From assembly GCA_910588015.1 (NCBI GenBank), contig CAJUOK010000013.1, positions 1 through 25,758 on the forward strand: a stretch of 25,758 nt of DNA. Reading direction: 5' to 3'. Both the position numbers and the translations under genes were made by a program. Every line of letters starts with the position of its first letter. The first letter of the stretch is position 1. The stretch comes from an uncultured Christensenellaceae bacterium. Lineage in GTDB: Bacteria > Bacillota > Clostridia > Christensenellales > UBA3700. A model generated the notes under the pieces. That model had not been told where the DNA came from and did not search any database. It saw only the letters and a program-made list of their open reading frames with translations. Positions 23,603 through 25,758 of the stretch are shown piece after piece.

Positions 23603-24922
23603 CTACTCCTCCACGTCGCCGAACAGCGATGCCGACTGCGACTTATATATCTTTACGTTTACAAAATTTCCTATCAAATTTTCATTGCCTTTGAATGTTA
23701 CCAACCGTCCGCTATCCGTTCTGCCGCATACGTAGCCTGCCTTTTTGGGTGCGAAATCCTCGCACAATACTTCAAATGTTTTTCCTTCGTAACCCGTAGA
23801 CAGTTCTTTAGTAATGACGTTTTGCTCGGCAATAAGTCTTTTAATTCTCTCTTTCGATACCTCGGGCGGCACTTGCGGCATCAAAGCGGCTTTTGTTCCT
23901 TTTCTTATAGAATAAACAAACGTAAACGCGCTCGAATACTTTACTTTTCTCACAATATCCAACGTATCCTCGAAGTCTCCGTCTTCCTCATAAGGGAATC
24001 CGACCATTAAATCGGTAGTAATACCGCAATCGGGAATTTTGGATTTTATCGCGTCTATTGTATCGAGATAATATTCTCTTGTATAGTGCCTATTCATAAG
24101 TTTTAATATTTTATTCGAACCCGATTGTATGGGCAGATGTATGTTATTGCAGATATTTTGGCTTGACGCAATTATATCTATAACCTCTCGGTTTAAATCT
24201 TTAGGATGAGAGGTCATAAACCTTACTCTGAATTTGCCATTGATTTTGGATATTTCTTGCAATAATTTGGCAAAATCGCTACCGTCGTTTAAATCGTGTC
24301 CGTAGGAATTCACGTTCTGCCCTAGCAAAGTCACCTCTTTATATCCCATATCGATAAGGCTTTTAAATTCGTCGAGCACGTTTTGCATTTTTCGGCTTCT
24401 TTCTCTTCCTCTTACGTAAGGAACTATGCAATACGTACAAAAATTATTGCAACCGTACATTATATTGAGCCAAGCGTTGCAACCGCTTGTGCGATACTTT
24501 ATCTCGTCTTCTTTGACTTCGGGTCTTTCGTTTGGGTCTATAAGCACGCTCTTTTTGCCCGTGTTTTTTAAATTTTTAATAGCATTTTGCAATTCAGAGA
24601 GGTTATTGGTACCCAAGACGATATCGACGTAAGGATATTTTTGCCTTAAATTCAATCCGGCGCCGTCTTGCTGCGTCATACAGCCTACAACCGCCAAAAT
24701 CAACTCCGGCTTGGTTTTTTTTAAGTGTTTTACTGCGCCGATATTACCCAAAGCGCGTTTTTCGGCGTTATCTCTAATACAACAAGTGTTAAAAACTATG
24801 ATGTCCGCGTCGCTTTCGCTTTGACATTCGACATAGCCCATCGCTTGCAACGTACCTGCGATTTTTTCCGATTCGTGGATATTCATTTGACATCCGTATG
24901 TAATAATCTTGTATTTTTGCAT
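23603..24922 (-). CDS. miaB: tRNA-2-methylthio-N6-dimethylallyladenosine synthase MiaB
   Basis: Radical SAM methylthiotransferase that acts on the MiaA product at A37. The start chosen is ATG 24922 (MQKYKIITYGCQMNIHES), giving 439 aa. The longer frame from 25015 would add a hydrophobic stretch encoded by intergenic DNA that contains the promoter. The N-terminal cluster ligands are Cys11, Cys47 and Cys81. The radical-SAM cysteines are Cys158, Cys162 and Cys165 (GCNNFCTYC). The TRAM RNA-binding domain lies at ~375-435. No Shine-Dalgarno is present; TATAAT ends 6 nt before the ATG. It heads the miaB-mutS-mutL-miaA operon, so both A37-modification genes are co-transcribed. Confidence 0.96.
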   Translation of the reverse strand: MQKYKIITYGCQMNIHESEKIAGTLQAMGYVECQSESDADIIVFNTCCIRDNAEKRALGNIGAVKHLKKTKPELILAVVGCMTQQDGAGLNLRQKYPYVDIVLGTNNLSELQNAIKNLKNTGKKSVLIDPNERPEVKEDEIKYRTSGCNAWLNIMYGCNNFCTYCIVPYVRGRERSRKMQNVLDEFKSLIDMGYKEVTLLGQNVNSYGHDLNDGSDFAKLLQEISKINGKFRVRFMTSHPKDLNREVIDIIASSQNICNNIHLPIQSGSNKILKLMNRHYTREYYLDTIDAIKSKIPDCGITTDLMVGFPYEEDGDFEDTLDIVRKVKYSSAFTFVYSIRKGTKAALMPQVPPEVSKERIKRLIAEQNVITKELSTGYEGKTFEVLCEDFAPKKAGYVCGRTDSGRLVTFKGNENLIGNFVNVKIYKSQSASLFGDVEE

Positions 24923-24928
24923 ATAACA

Positions 24929-24957
24929 ATTATATCGAAAATCTAGATAAAAGACAA
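24929..24957 (-). promoter_or_regulatory. Promoter of the miaB-mutS-mutL-miaA operon
   Basis: On the minus strand: TTGTCT (24952-24957), 17-nt spacer, perfect TATAAT (24929-24934), then 6 nt to the miaB ATG. This spacing predicts a leaderless or nearly leaderless mRNA. Confidence 0.6.
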
Positions 24958-24959
24958 GT

Positions 24960-24965
24960 GATAAT
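24960..24965 (+). promoter_or_regulatory. Possible -10 element of the PBP gene
   Basis: GATAAT, 5 of 6 to the -10 consensus, ends 6 nt before the ATG at 24972. No good -35 is seen; TCGAAA at 24935-24940 would need a 19-nt spacer. Confidence 0.3.
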
Positions 24966-24971
24966 ATTATA

Positions 24972-25758
24972 ATGAAAAAAAATAATAATAAAAGCTTACC
25001 AAAAAAACTTTTCAAAACTTTTGCGATTTTTTCTGCGATACTGATGATAGTATCGCTACTTGCGTTGAGTTGCTTTTTCGGTATGCTATACTTCGGCGGA
25101 GACTCTCCCGATATGTCAAAATTAGAAGCAAAACAAGAAAATTTGTTGATAACAGATTATCAAGATAAACCCGTAATCGACTTAAAATCCGAAAAATACG
25201 TCGATTATACTCAAATTCCGAAAATATTATCCGACGCTTTTGTAGCGGTAGAAGATAAAAGATTTTACTCGCATAATGGCATTGACTATTTAAGAATTGC
25301 AGGCGCCGCCGTTAATAACTTATCGGGCAAGCGTACGCAAGGCGCTTCCACAATTACTCAACAGTTGGCGAAAAACGTTTATTATTCAAGCGAACAAACT
25401 TTTTCAAGAAAATTCAAAGAGATGCAAACTGCCATAAAGTTAGAAAAACTTCTTTCTAAAGACGAAATTATGGAATACTATCTCAATATGCTCTATTTCG
25501 GAAGCGGCGAATACGGCGTTAAAAATGCTTCGCTTAGATTTTTCGACAAATCATTGGATGAGTTGAATCCTTTGGAATGCGCTATGTTGGCAGGCATTGT
25601 AAAAAGCCCCACAAAATATAATCCTATCAATAATTATGACAATTCCATATCGAGAGCAAGGGTTGTATTGAAGCTGATGAAAGAACAAGGCAAAATAAAC
25701 GATAATATATATAATAGTTATAAAAATGCTGATATTATTATAAAAAACACGTTAATCG
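24972..25758 (+). CDS. Class A penicillin-binding protein, N-terminal part (3' end outside window)
   Basis: Begins MKKNNNKSLPKKLFKTFAIF and runs 262 residues to the window edge without a stop. A basic cytoplasmic start is followed by one membrane helix (~16-42), then a GT51 glycosyltransferase domain that polymerises lipid II into glycan strands outside the membrane. The catalytic Glu94 is in VAVEDKRFYSHNGID, followed by QGASTITQQLAKN (123-135), the RKFKE motif (146-150), EYYLNMLYFGSGEYG (168-182) and KSPTKYNP (211-218). The penicillin-binding transpeptidase domain should follow outside the window; without it a monofunctional glycosyltransferase cannot be excluded. The start codon is only 49 nt from the divergent miaB start, and no Shine-Dalgarno is present. 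Confidence 0.93.
   Translation, partial: MKKNNNKSLPKKLFKTFAIFSAILMIVSLLALSCFFGMLYFGGDSPDMSKLEAKQENLLITDYQDKPVIDLKSEKYVDYTQIPKILSDAFVAVEDKRFYSHNGIDYLRIAGAAVNNLSGKRTQGASTITQQLAKNVYYSSEQTFSRKFKEMQTAIKLEKLLSKDEIMEYYLNMLYFGSGEYGVKNASLRFFDKSLDELNPLECAMLAGIVKSPTKYNPINNYDNSISRARVVLKLMKEQGKINDNIYNSYKNADIIIKNTLI

Noticed and set aside
24923..25015. Hydrophobic N-terminal extension of MiaB (MKSFFGKLLLLFF...)
   Set aside because: MiaB is cytoplasmic and the extension is encoded by the promoter region and the start of the divergent gene.

Overview
The window is AT-rich chromosomal DNA of a low-GC Gram-positive (Clostridia-type) bacterium. Two gene orders support this. The left end has the order dxs - tlyA - nadK - argR - recN - spoIVB, which is well known from Bacillus and Clostridia. 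The right end has miaB - mutS - mutL - miaA - Met-gamma-lyase-like gene on the minus strand, facing lexA. SpoIVB implies an endospore-forming ancestry. No species can be named from sequence alone.

Layout. 1-5364 (+): the end of dxs, then tlyA, nadK, argR, recN and spoIVB, tightly packed. The partner that usually follows, spo0A, is absent. 5365-5767: a gene-free stretch with a long AT hairpin and the purB promoter. 5768-7250: purB and its terminator. 7274-7727: a promoter and two small translationally coupled ribbon-helix-helix-like proteins. 7768-7942: a promoter-like site and a run of hairpins, possibly a small RNA. 7942-8064 (-): tRNA-Trp with a consensus promoter and a terminator. 8093-9333: proC and rnhA, overlapping by 4 nt. 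9404-10372: a TVP38/DedA-type membrane protein. 10471-12372: a secreted papain-like cysteine peptidase candidate and a single-pass membrane protein. 12461-14449 (-): a PadR-type DNA-binding domain joined by a very long acidic linker to a four-helix membrane domain. 15024-16898 (+): a Xer-type tyrosine recombinase and lexA. 16955-24922 (-): Met-gamma-lyase-like gene, miaA (frameshifted), mutL, mutS and miaB. 24972-end (+): the start of a class A penicillin-binding protein.

How the genes work together. The right block joins DNA repair (MutS/MutL, LexA) with tRNA A37 modification (MiaA prenylates, MiaB methylthiolates). The left block joins isoprenoid and NADP supply with ArgR, RecN and a sporulation protease. 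The most unusual signals are: several genes with a -10 hexamer exactly 6 nt before the start codon and no Shine-Dalgarno (nadK, xer, miaB, the PBP gene), suggesting leaderless mRNAs; an ARG-box-like palindrome over the nadK-argR promoter; a hairpin that masks the spoIVB ribosome site; the PadR-membrane fusion; the miaA frameshift; and the cysteine peptidase pair. I see no CRISPR array, insertion sequence or prophage.
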